DNA from: Cryptomeria japonica
Taxonomy: Eukaryota > Streptophyta > Pinopsida > Cupressales > Cupressaceae
Direction of reading: 5' to 3'
DNA length: 64,000 nt
NCBI RefSeq assembly: GCF_030272615.1
Contig: NC_081405.1
Span: 315,389,041 to 315,453,040 of the forward strand
A program made the position numbers and the translations under genes. Each line of letters begins with the position of its first letter. The stretch's first letter is position 1. Positions 1 to 9,999 of this stretch are shown here, piece after piece. A model generated the notes under the pieces. That model did no database searches and was not told the DNA's origin. It was given only the letters and a program-made list of their open reading frames with translations.

Positions 1-412
1 GTACTTACCGGCTCTCCTGCCTCTGCTGGCCTCTAGAATCGGTGAACGCGGTCGAATCTATGAATGAAGGCCATCGCTGTTGATTGCTACTACTCTATTT
101 TCGCTCTGCACTCTGCTCTTGTGGATGTGTAGATGACAATGAGGATGTATTTTCTCCCATGGTCTATCTTATAGACTGCCCTAGCCCTCGTTTCCTGAGT
201 CAATCTTCTTTATCCCATGACTTTATCACTTTATCGGATCAGTCCATTCTAGCCTCTCTTTCTTATCGAGAGATTGTCTCAATCTTTTCAGACATTTTCA
301 TCCAATCTCTCGAGGGGGCATATCATTCCCATCTCGGGGCAACTCTGTATCAGTTCATATTATCTTCTTTGAAACAACGTGACAAGCCGCATTGTCTCAA
401 AGAGGGGCAAAA
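1..412 (+). mobile_element. 3' internal end of a Ty3/gypsy element (left part outside window)
   Basis: This is the last ~0.4 kb before an LTR. It ends in a purine-rich tract (about 400-412, AAAGAGGGGCAAAA) directly followed by TGTAGACACC, the usual polypurine-tract/LTR border. The same order recurs at 24330-24473: a GAGGGGGCATCATCAT-like string, a 'gaacaac.tg..a' stretch, CAAAGAG..GCAAAA, then TGTATACACC. The two stretches are therefore 3' ends of related gypsy elements. An open frame of 118 codons (84-440) crosses the LTR border, so I do not regard it as a gene. Confidence 0.6.
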
Positions 413-1250
413 TGTAGACACCCAAAATTGTCCAATCTAATTAAATAAATATCTTTATTTATTTAATTACTTTAGCCTAATTCATCTATTAATTAAATAA
501 ATCTTTGTTTATTTAATTAATTCATTTATCCTCTTCTAGCCTTATTTCTCATTTAAATAAATACATTTATTTATTTAAATTATCCTTTTCCTAAATTAAA
601 TAAATATCTTATTATTTTAATTGATCTCATTTCTTCTATTAATTAAATAAATCTTTATTTATTTAATTAATTCATTAGCCTTTTCTACCCATGACACATG
701 TCATTCATCTCTTAATTCATACATTACCTACCCCTTTCATTATTTTATTATTTCTTTTACCTACCCTCTAATCATAGCCGACCTCATTTTACACCTCTCA
801 ATCTTATCCCTCCATTTCTTATTGTGTCTTCTATATAAGGAGATGCTTCCTTCATTATCAAACCCTAATCATTCTATGCATTCTAATCAATCATCTTAAG
901 GACTTGACTACACTACGATCCTACTCGCAACCACATTCCGTTCTTTATTGAGCTCTTATGCACATAAAATCTGAGAGTAAATATATCAAGCAAGATCAAT
1001 GGAGATAGGAAGAATGGAGATCCAAACCCTATTGGACATGTGATGGTATAATCTTTGTGATTTCATTTGATTTGCATCGTCTTAGGTAATCTTCATATGT
1101 TATGGTGGATCTTTGTTGTTGTTAGGCTAGGGTTTTTGTGGTTGAATTCATTTAGCCTTTCAATATCGTTATTATTGTATCCATTTTCACCATATACAAT
1201 TACAAATTAGAATTTTTAAATTTGTCTATACGTTGGTAATTTGCATTTTT
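413..1250 (+). mobile_element. LTR of the upstream Ty3/gypsy element (right end approximate)
   Basis: The LTR starts with TGTAGACACC immediately after the polypurine tract. The first 270 bp are repeated ATTTAATTAAATAAAT-type AT-rich blocks. A TATA-box-like CTATATAAGG lies at 831-840 with a transcribed-leader-like stretch downstream. The right border could not be fixed because no partner copy is in the window; the LTR may extend beyond 1250. It has the same architecture as the LTR at 24473 but is clearly diverged, so the two are not an LTR pair of one insertion. Confidence 0.5.
831..840 (+). promoter_or_regulatory. TATA-box-like element of the gypsy LTR
   Basis: CTATATAAGG sits about 420 bp inside the LTR, upstream of a stretch (ATCAAACCCTAATC) that resembles the start of a retroelement transcript. 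This is a positional argument only. Confidence 0.45.
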
Positions 1251-3305
1251 GAAGGCCTTCTGATCATTTTTAGCCCTTGAAAGTGTGGCCAAGCATGTTC
1301 TTTCAAATTCTCATCTAGAACTCTTGGAGACCTTTCCAACTAGTTAAACAGTTCGTCATTTCGAGTCTCAAGCAGAAAGTTATGCCTATTTGAAGTTGGG
1401 ATAAAATTTCATATAGTTTTTTTTTTTAAATTTCATAGTTCAGATCACTAATGCTAATCTTGTTCTGTCTGTGAGATTTTTGGGTAGCCTAACTATTTTC
1501 TACAGGACGCTTGTCAAAGATACGCTTGTCAAGACAAATTCAAAACACAATCATGACTACTAATGGATCTATTTTGCAGGTTGCCTAAGGATTCAACAAA
1601 AACTTTGTGTATTCTTTAAGATTTTTTAGGCACACTTCAATTTGGTCTTCAAGAAATGAACTATCATGTCTTGTGTGTCTTTGATGATAGGCGAGTATGC
1701 TCTCACCTTTCTTAGGTGATCAGAAAGCCAGACTCATCTTTTGCTTTCATTAGTGCATCTCTTTAGCAGGCCTGCCCTCCTGAGGAGTTATTAACTCTTA
1801 GCCTTTAAGGCCAGTGAGAGGGGAACGACCTAAGTGGGAATGGCTAACGCCAAGTAATCCAACCCACTATAAAATAAATGTGTTTTTGATGAAAATCAAA
1901 GCAACAGAAGTTCTCGGGAATAGCTCTCCTCCGTACCTTCGGGTATATAAAACTTTGGTTTTCAAGGCTGGGAGACCTCTTAATTGAGTTTATACCCCGA
2001 CACGCCGAACGGATCCCTTACTAGTGCCAGTTAAAATAGAAGCTACCTGATTCACCTCCGAAAGGATGATAATATTTGTGCAAGAGAGATAGTAACTCTC
2101 CCAAGACACTTGCCATATCGTGCCCCCATTAGCGTTTGGAGTCAAATAATACGGCGTTGAGAATCCATTGCGTGAGACTCTGTGGCCGTATTCTGATTAG
2201 CTATTAGGTGTGTACCTAAGTCAGCAAGCAAAGGTTTTCATTCCCAGCTAACTTCCTTAGGGTTTAGCTTGATTGGAGTTATTTATCACATCATGTGTTT
2301 GTTGTGTATTCATCCCTAAATCGACAAATCAAACATATAAAAAAACTAGAAGACATAAGCAAAACATTAAACTTCAGTTATCAAAAATTCAGCCAAACAA
2401 ACATTTTTATCTCTGTCTAGTTATCTGTCGTATGAGTAAGATATCTGTCATACGAGCCTATTTGCATAAAATCATTTGTCGTACTATCTACTATCCTGTG
2501 TCATACAAGTCATCTATTTTTTTGTATGGTTCTTAAAAGTGTGCCGTACAAGTAAGATATCTGTCATACGAGCCCGTTTGCATAAAAACATTTGTCGTAC
2601 TATCTACTATCCTGTGTCATACGAGTCATCTGTTTTGTCATATGGTTCATAAAAGTGTGTCGTACGAGTTGCTGTTGTTTATATGAAAAATTCTAGTATG
2701 TCATTTTGTTTTGTATCTTGTGTCGTCCTAAGCTGAATCTTATGTCATACGAAACTCTGCATCTGTCAGTCCAAAGCTGTGTCCTGCATGCCTATTTTAG
2801 ATTTATCATTTCTCCCTGATCAATTTGCAGTAAGCATAAACACTTGTTATCTATCAATCTGTGCTTAGATTGTCTACTTGGTTTTCTTGTTCAAGTTATC
2901 ATCCGTCAAAATCAAACTTTAGAAGGTATACACCTCAAGATTTTCAAAGTGTTCACCCCCAACAAGTTCAAAATCTAAACATCTCAAAGTGCATTATCAC
3001 CCTCTTTGATAAACTAATCACTCAAACATAGTTTCTCATCAGGATCAATCATCCTTTATCACGAAACTAAAATGTTTGGTCAGAATAACCTTGTCCCACA
3101 TCGTAGGATATATCATTCCTACTAGACTTGGTTCTTATCAAACTATCACCATTGCACTCTTAAACCGAACATCGAAAAACTTGCAAACCTTTAAACACTT
3201 GAATCCTCTTTTAGTGTCATATCACTCTATTGCCTTGAAATTGATTGTTGATCACTTATCAAAACAACCTTTAAACAATCAAATCTTAGCACAATATCAA
3301 ACACA
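1251..3305 (+). other. Noncoding leader region between gypsy LTR and pol relic
   Basis: About 2 kb without a supportable gene. It contains moderately GC-rich leader-like sequence (1760-2270) and a tandem duplication at 2436-2668. It lies directly upstream of the degraded gypsy ORF and in the same orientation, so it is most likely the 5' untranslated leader plus gag remnants of that element. No 5' LTR matching the 24473 LTR could be recognised, so the 5' border of the ORF-bearing element is unknown. Confidence 0.4.
2436..2668 (+). repeat. 116-bp tandem duplication in gypsy leader
   Basis: Two head-to-tail copies: 2436-2551 and 2552 to about 2668. Both begin GTAAGATATCTGTCATACGA and both contain CATTTGTCGTACTATCTACT. 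The copies differ at scattered bases. Shorter TGTCATACGA/TGTCGTACGA strings also occur just outside the two copies, so the duplication grew from an already repetitive stretch. Confidence 0.75.
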
Positions 3306-5351
3306 ATGCCCATTTTGATTAGAGCACAGAGACATAAGATCACTGAAACATTGGAAATAGCTGAAAACCATATCAACGTGACATACCAAAGAAAAGCACA
3401 AGAAGAAAACATGACAAGCCAACATATTAGAGAAATCAAACAAGTTCAAAATCAAACTATGTTAAAACCTCACAAGGATTCAAATACATCTCAGAAGAAA
3501 GGTGGCTCTTTTATGCATCTCTTAAAGAGATCCCTAAAGGATTTGGCTAAAGAAGATCAAAATCATGCACCCATGTCTAACAATGATCCATCCATCCATA
3601 ATCAAATTGACTCTCCAAAGGCATCTATTCCTACACCTCCTGAAAGCTTGCAAAAACCTTCCATAGCATCCTTGCCAAATAATGCATCTAGAGCTGAAGT
3701 TCCCCAAGAGATATCCAGGATTGCCATCAAACCTATTTCAGAGGATCCTATTAAAAGCTCATCTCCTTCATATCCAAGCATTGATTCATTGCAAAATCCC
3801 CATAGTGCTACCTTGCAAATTGAAGTCCTCACTCATAGAACGCTTGTTAAATGTGTCCTAATAGATGGGGGAGCTAGCTTGAACATTTTCTCTTTGAGTC
3901 TTGTATGTGCTCTAGGATATTCAAAAGATGCAGTTGATCCCCAAAAAAGGATCAAAATTAAAACATATGGTGAAGAAGAACATTACTCTAAAGGAATTAT
4001 GATGTTACCTATCAGGGTGGGACCTTTACAAAAAGATACAGCATGCCAAGTTCTAGACTTGGACCTACCATACAATATACTCTTGGGGAGATCATGGATT
4101 CAAGACATACAAGCTATTGCATCAACATGTCATCAGTTCTTAGAGTTTCTCCATGCAGGGCATGAAATCACAATAGCAGCAAACTCAAATCCATTGCAGT
4201 ATTGTAATAATCTGAAATCAGCTCAAGAGGTCATTGTTTCACATAACAAAGAGGTAGAAACTTCAAGCACACAATCCAAGGAACAATCATTTGCATCAAT
4301 TTTGTCAAACATGAAAGAACAAATGCAGCTAAAAGATCGAGGGAACGGAGAATATTTGCTATCATGGAAAAATATACAAGAGCAACTTGAAATTGAAAGA
4401 GAAGAAGTAGATGTAGAAGTCGATGTAGTTCACATTTATGCAGAACAAACATTAGGAACTAGCCTACTTGAATCAGAATCACATTTGACTGACATGGACT
4501 TAACCGAGGATGATCGGGATTTTCTTATACGAGCTCATTCTGATGAGAGTATCATTCTAGACATGGAAATACATACTGAAAGCTCTGACATTTCTATCAT
4601 GACCCCTAATATCTTTGAAACTATTCAACCTAAAGATCCTTTATCATTAAGCTATCCTGAACCTATGGACTGGGAAAATGAAGGACATACTAACATTGAT
4701 ACCTTACCTAATGACCATGCCATATCCTTATATCTTGATGAAATCAAACCCACAACAACTTTCACCAAGGATTCCGCTAACATATCTTTGAGTCAACTGG
4801 ATGTCAAATCTCCTAGTCGCAAAAGTGAAAATCAAGAAAACAATATCAGGTCTAATGTTGAAAACAATTTATTGGCAATATTAGACCAAGAAAAAGTAAA
4901 AATAAAGGACGTATCTGATGGTGAAAACCTCCTCAAGGCGTCGGAAGATGGGAGATTTGACACCTTACCTAAATTTTATCAAGAGAAGTTATCTATCATA
5001 ATAACACCAGCAAAGGCAACTATCATTGGCACAACTAATCTACATCCAGCAATCTCTCTATCAAAACCAAAAAGGCAAAAATACTTGAAACCATTCAAAA
5101 GATGGCAAGTCAATTTTACCTGTTCATATACAGATGTTCCAGGGTTCGATCCGTATCTTACAATACATAACCCGAATATCAGTCCAGGAGCAAACATCAA
5201 TAATGGGAGAAAACATGGATCAGGAGCAAACATCAATAATGGAACACAGCATGGATCCAGAGCAAGCATCAATAGAAGAACACAACATAAATTAGGAGCA
5301 GGCATCATATTTATCAAAATGCTTTTAGAATGGAACATAACACAACTCTAG
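3306..5351 (+). pseudogene. Ty3/gypsy pol relic: protease joined in frame to RNase H start, RT deleted
   Basis: A 681-codon open frame. A retropepsin-like domain is visible: VLIDGGAS with the catalytic-type Asp near residue 187, then ILLGRSWI near residue 260, the usual hydrophobic-GR pattern. A long acidic spacer follows, typical of the region between protease and reverse transcriptase. Near residues 600-625 the sequence reaches the start of the RT region (FTCSYTDVPGFDP, then SPGA). The rest of RT is absent. After three 12-residue repeats the frame reads GAGIIFI and MLLEWNITQL, which are pieces of the RNase H domain with a further internal loss. Gag is largely missing upstream. This is a decayed internal deletion derivative, not a functional polymerase. 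The start codon is arbitrary. Confidence 0.8.
5187..5294 (+). repeat. Three 36-bp tandem repeats at the RT deletion junction
   Basis: Units 5187-5222, 5223-5258 and 5259-5294, beginning GGAGCAAACATCAATAA (third unit AGAGCAAGCATCAATAG), followed at 5295 by GGAGCAGGCATCATATTT, which starts like another unit. Each encodes a 12-residue block of the type GANINNGxxHGS. They replace the reverse transcriptase domain and keep the frame open from protease to RNase H. Confidence 0.9.
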
Positions 5352-6056
5352 GTCTTTGGAGGCTCTCAACTTGTCATTAATCAAATCAATGATGACTATC
5401 AAACAAAATATGACAAACTCATGCCTTACAAAAAGATGGTGGATGATATCAAGAAGTACTTTATTGAAATAACATTTGAATAGATCCCAAGAAATGACAA
5501 CAAAGTAGCAGACGCCATGGCTACACTTGCTTCTTTATTACAGACACGGGAAAATCAAGAGTGTTATGAATTCCTGGTTGAAGAGTTGTTTCATCCCGCC
5601 TTTAATTGTCCTGATTCCCGAACCATATGTCAACTTATTGGACATGATTCCTCCCGCTATGGCCAAACTTACACATACTTGAAAGATAACATCCTACCTC
5701 CTGACTTATCAAAAAACCAAAAGAGAAACTTTATTCGCCAATCCTCCCATTATACTACTCTCGTCGCGGATACCCTATATAAACGAGGTCTGGACGGTAC
5801 TCTCTTACGATGTCTCAAACAAGAAGAATCTGAGAAGGCTTTACATGAAGTCCATAACGGCATTTGTGACACTCATTCAAGTGGTCTTACCCTTTTGAAA
5901 AAACTCATATGCTTGAGCTACTATTGGCCTACTATGGAACAAGATTCTTTTAAAATAGCAAGAACATGCAAACAATGTCAAATCCATGGGAATTTGATCC
6001 ATGCACCAGCACAAGAACTTCATGCTTTAGCAACATCTTGGCCTTTTTGTCAATAG
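5352..6056 (+). pseudogene. Gypsy RNase H C-terminus and integrase zinc-binding region (degenerate)
   Basis: After the stop at the end of the previous frame the same frame continues with VFGGSQLVINQI and MPYKKMVDDIK, the C-terminal half of a gypsy RNase H. The first Gly stands where the family has a catalytic Asp. A second in-frame TAG lies at 5481. The part from 5517 is open (179 codons): IPRNDNKVADAMATLASL ends RNase H, then comes the integrase HHCC zinc domain (histidines around VHNGICDTHSSG, cysteines in CKQCQIHG). It stops at 6054. It is inactive as a coding unit because of the stops and the catalytic substitution. Confidence 0.8.
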
Positions 6057-6912
6057 GGACTTGATTTGGTAGGAAAGATAAATCCTTCCTCATCCAATGG
6101 ACACAAATTCATTCTTGTAGCTACTGATTATTTCACAAAATGGATTGAGGCGCTACCTCTCATAAACATCACAGGAAAACAAATTGTTGCATTTATCTTG
6201 AATTATATCATCTGTCGCTATGGAATACCAATGACCATTATCACTGATAATGGGTGACCATTCAAAAATCAGGATTTACAAGAGCTATGTGAGAAGTTCA
6301 AAATCTAGCACAGATTCTCCACACCATATTATCAACAAGGAAATGGGTAGGCAGAAGCATCTAACAAAACTATTCTGAAAATCATCAAAAAGACAGTGGA
6401 CGATGCTGAGAAAGATTGGCATATTCAACTAAACCCTACTCTATGGGCCTAGCGCACCAGTATCCGCACACCGGTAGGTGCCACACCTTTCTCTCTTATA
6501 TATGGATCAGAAGCCATATTGCCAATTGAAGTAGAGATACCTTCTCTACGTGTATCACTAAAAGGTCTCATCCCAAATGAAGAACAAAGAGTATCTACAC
6601 TACAAGAGTTCGAACTAATCCATGAACATAGACACAATGCCTTTGATCATCTAAAGGTATATCAGCAAAGAATGTGCCAGAGCTATAATCACAAGGTCAA
6701 ACCATGAATCTTTCAAGTTGGAGAACTAGTGCTAACGTTTGTTCTGTAACCAGGCAAATCAAGAAAAGAAAGGAAAATTTGAACCAAACTGGTTAGGTCC
6801 ATTTGTGGTCACAGCAGTATTTGGGTCAGGAGCATATTAGTTATCAACACAAGACTGTGATCAACTTGAAGAACCTATCAATAGCATGCACCTGAAGAAA
6901 TTTTATGTCTGA
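6057..6912 (+). pseudogene. Gypsy integrase core and C-terminus (degenerate)
   Basis: Continues the integrase in the same direction. DLVGKI carries the first catalytic Asp, FTKWIEALPL follows, then IITDNG with the second Asp, a TGA at about 6255, and AEASNKTILKI with the catalytic Glu near 6356. Further stops occur near 6307, 6349 and 6450. The C-terminal part is recognisable through TPFSLIYGSEAILPIEVEIP and the end LKKFYV at about 6911. The motif order matches the chromovirus/Tat-type plant gypsy pol. The multiple stops show it is dead. Confidence 0.8.
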
Positions 6913-7798
6913 AAAATCAAAAAAATCAAAAACAATGAAAAAGAGAAAAAGAAAAGAAAGAAAAAAATTCAAATATCAAAAAAAGTGCAATAAAAACAAA
7001 TGGTGAAAACCTGGCAAACAGGCGCCATTTGTCAGCTAGCTCTTCCATCTATTAGTTCATGCATTCATTCCGCTTGCATTCATTCTTCCATTAGCGCTGA
7101 CCATAACCATCATCAAGCCTTGGTTCATACGCAGACATCCTAGGTGGCTTCTCTCCATGGTTTGGATCATTGGATATATCATAACGAATTTGTTTCTAGG
7201 CTTAGGGCAAAATCCTACACCTAGCTGGGGGAAAACTCTTGATCATTTTGAGCTTAACCAAACAGGTAGAACAAATAGTTAGACAACTCTTATCAAGCAA
7301 AAACTAAGACACATCCAACCTTGAACACAAGATCAAACTATCAACTATCAAGATATCACAAAATCAATCTAAGCACATCACACACTTCTCAGTGGATAAT
7401 ATCTTTTGGATAATGATTTTAACATGATTGTTCAACTTTTCTATATTGATTTTCGCTATCATGATTTCTGAGTGACTCCAGGATGTCATTGACTAGAGGA
7501 ACAAAGAAGAATCATGACATTTTTCTTGTTTGTTGTCTGAAAATTAATAATTAATATGTGCAAATTTGTCTCGGGACATGATCATCAGAATATCATTGAA
7601 GACATTTCTGATTTGCGTATTGAACTGATTAATACTGCCTGTTTTACGCAAACAACACTCAAGTCATCGCGGTTCAATTATACCTCGATGCTTGTGTTAA
7701 CTTGCTATATTAAAATCCAGGAAAGTCATGCTCAAGTCATCATGGTTTAATTATACCATCGATGTTTGCACTCACTTCCCACATTTCAAAAGCTCAAT
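6913..7798 (+). mobile_element. Gypsy 3' untranslated region, first part
   Basis: Begins with an A/G-rich run (6915-6980) directly after the integrase stop. No coding potential is seen. It is interrupted at 7799-7802 by the foldback element. The sequence after 23644 continues in the same style towards a polypurine tract and LTR, so 6913-7798 and 23644-24472 are read as one region split by the insertion. Confidence 0.55.
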
Positions 7799-7802
7799 GA
7801 TG

Positions 7803-7835
7803 GGGTAAGTGCACCAAGTTGTGGTACCAAAAAGG
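7803..7835 (+). repeat. Left terminal inverted repeat of the foldback element
   Basis: 33 bp starting GGGTAAGTGCACCAAG and matching the reverse complement of 23611-23643 with four differences (positions 6, 18, 23 and 31). Confidence 0.8.
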
Positions 7836-7949
7836 TGCCACTTCTTACTTTTTCATAAAAATGTGTCATTGGAATGAAAAGGTCATCCAAACCTATGGGT
7901 TGGATGCCCAAGGCAAATCCAACCCAAAGGGTTGGTATTCTCCCAAGCA

Positions 7950-8165
7950 AACCATTTGGTGAGTGCCACGCTCGCCCTATTTGGTGCTCGCCAAATGAAA
8001 AATTTTGAATTTTCACATTTGGTGCGCGCCAAATTTGGCGCTCGCCAAATGCAAAACCTGAATTTTTACATTTGGCGCACGCCAAATTTGGCGCTCCCCA
8101 AATGTGAAAAGTCATTTTTTTGCATTTGGCGTGCACCAAATGTTTTGCATTGTCCAATGTGAAGG
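7950..8165. repeat. Cluster of GCGC/GCGAGC palindromes (left arm)
   Basis: Repeated palindromic strings such as TTTGGTGCGCGCCAAA, TTTGGCGCTCGCCAAAT and TTTGGCGCACGCCAAAT are separated by short AT-rich spacers. The same motifs lie inverted at 22670-22795 in the right arm. Open frames here on both strands merely read through the palindromes. Confidence 0.8.
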
Positions 8166-8359
8166 TTTTGTGAGTGTGTAAATTTTTCAATCTTGGCACA
8201 AGTTAAATCCACCCCCGAAGGAGAATATATACATGAAATATTAAATTTAAGTATAGCTATATAGGACTTATAATGTAGATTCTAGTTTTTAGAGGATCAT
8301 ATAAAATTTCAGACCTAGTCAAATTTCAATAATCGACATGTCAAATTTCAGTAATCAAC

Positions 8360-9995
8360 ATGATCCCATTAGCATTCTTTAGCTATGTATCTCACTCTCT
8401 TTATCTCCCCCAAACTCTAGACCTATCTCTCTCCCTCTCTTGTCTCTCTCGCTTCATTATCCTTGACTCTCTCCCTCTTTCTCTCCCCTCTCACTCCTTT
8501 CTCTTGGTCACTACCTATCCCTTTTATCCTCTCTCTCTCCCCATATCTAGGGTTGTCCCTCCCTCACTATTCACCTCACTGTCTCTCCCTCCCTATATTA
8601 TTACCCACCTTTCTCTCCCCCTCTAGGTTTCTCACTTATCTAATTGTCCACCCTCTAGTTCTCTCCCTCCTTGTCCACCTTTCTCTCCATTCTCCTTACC
8701 TCTATCTATTTATGAACTCTCTCCCTCTATTATCTCTCTCTCTCTCCAAACCTCTTTATCTCCTCTTTCTCTAGGTCTCACAGTCCCTCCATGTCTACCT
8801 CTCTATCCATCTCCTCTTACTCATCTCTTTGTTCTTATATCTCTTCTATTCTCCCTCCCTCCCCTCTCCAGGTCTCTACCTTCCTTTCTTCCTCTCTCCC
8901 TCTCTATCTCCCTCTCCCACTCTCTCATCTTCTCTCTTCCTCTCTTATTCTTTATCTTCATTGTCTAGCTCATTACCTCTCCATCCCATGCTATCTCCCC
9001 TCTCTATGTTTCTCCCTCCCTTCCTCTCCACCTATCTACCTCTTCATATAGGTCTCGTTACCCACATCTCTTTATCCCCCTCTATCTATCTGACTCGTCT
9101 CTGGTCATCTAGGTCTCTCGCCTATCTATATACCCCCTCTATAGTTCTCTATGTCCCTCTCTACCTCTTTCTCCCTCCTCCTTAACCCTATCCCTTTATG
9201 AACTCCCTCCTTTTCTCTTCCTCCCCTAACCTCTTTATCTCCTCCTTCCATAGGTCTCTCACTCCCTCCATGTCTACCTCTCCATCCATCCCCTCTTACT
9301 CCTCTCTTTGTTCTTCTATCTCTTCTCTTCTCCCTCCCTCCCTTCTCTAGGTCTCTCCCTTCATTTCTTCCCCTCTCCCTCTCTACCTCCCCATCCATAC
9401 ATACCCCCATATATATCTCACTCCCACACTTTTTTATTCTCTCTTCCTCTTTTATTCTCTCTCTACATTCTAGGTCATTAACTCTCTCTCACCTCTCTAG
9501 GTTTACCACTTCCTTCTTCTCCACCTATCTACCTCTACATCATGTCTCATTACTCACCTCTCTCTCCCCCCCTCTATCTATCTCATTCCTCTCTCTTGTC
9601 ATCTAGGTCTCTCATCTCTCTTTCCCAGTATAGTTCTCTCACCTATCTATTTGTCCCCTCTATAGTTATTTCCCTTTCTCTTCCCCTATATCTCCCTCCC
9701 CCTTTACCCCTATTTATTTTTGAACTCTCTCATCCTCTTCTCACTTTCCCCCCACCTCTACATCATCTCCTTCCCTAGGTCTTGTAGTCCCTCCATGTCT
9801 ACCTCTCCCTCAATCCCCTCATACTCTTCTCTCTCTTTATTCTTTCATCTCTCCTCTTATTCGTCCCTCCCATTTATAGGCATCTTCATTATTTTCTTCC
9901 CCTCTCCCTCCTTATCCCCATCTCTCTCTCCCTTCCCTACTAATTCTTATTCTCTCTTTACCATCTACATCATCTTCTTTCCATCACACCCTCTC
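8360..9995. repeat. Polypyrimidine low-complexity tract (left arm)
   Basis: About 1.6 kb of CTCTCTCCCTCCC-type sequence with recurrent CTAGGTCTCTC strings, an expanded, decayed repeat with several near-identical sub-blocks (for example around 8790-8870 and 9270-9350). Several long open frames cross it, but they are Ser/Leu/Pro low-complexity readings and not genes. A shorter inverted counterpart lies at 21516-22400. Confidence 0.85.
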
Positions 9996-9999
9996 TAAA

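Noticed and set aside
413-1250. LTR at 413 taken as the 5' LTR of the gypsy element with the pol relic
   Set aside because: It is preceded by a polypurine tract and internal 3' sequence, so it is a 3' LTR of another element, and it is too different from the LTR at 24473 to be its partner.
7799-7802. GATG as a certain target duplication of the foldback element
   Set aside because: Only four bases match (again at 23644-23647) and shifts in the assumed terminus would change it; kept as a possibility only.
7786-8199. 137-codon frame in the foldback left end and its relatives at 22605-22884
   Set aside because: They read through the GCGC palindromes on both strands and span the element terminus.
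8360-9998. Several long open frames in the CT-rich tract
   Set aside because: They are low-complexity Ser/Leu/Pro translations of a pyrimidine tract, exist in more than one frame, and have no domain features.
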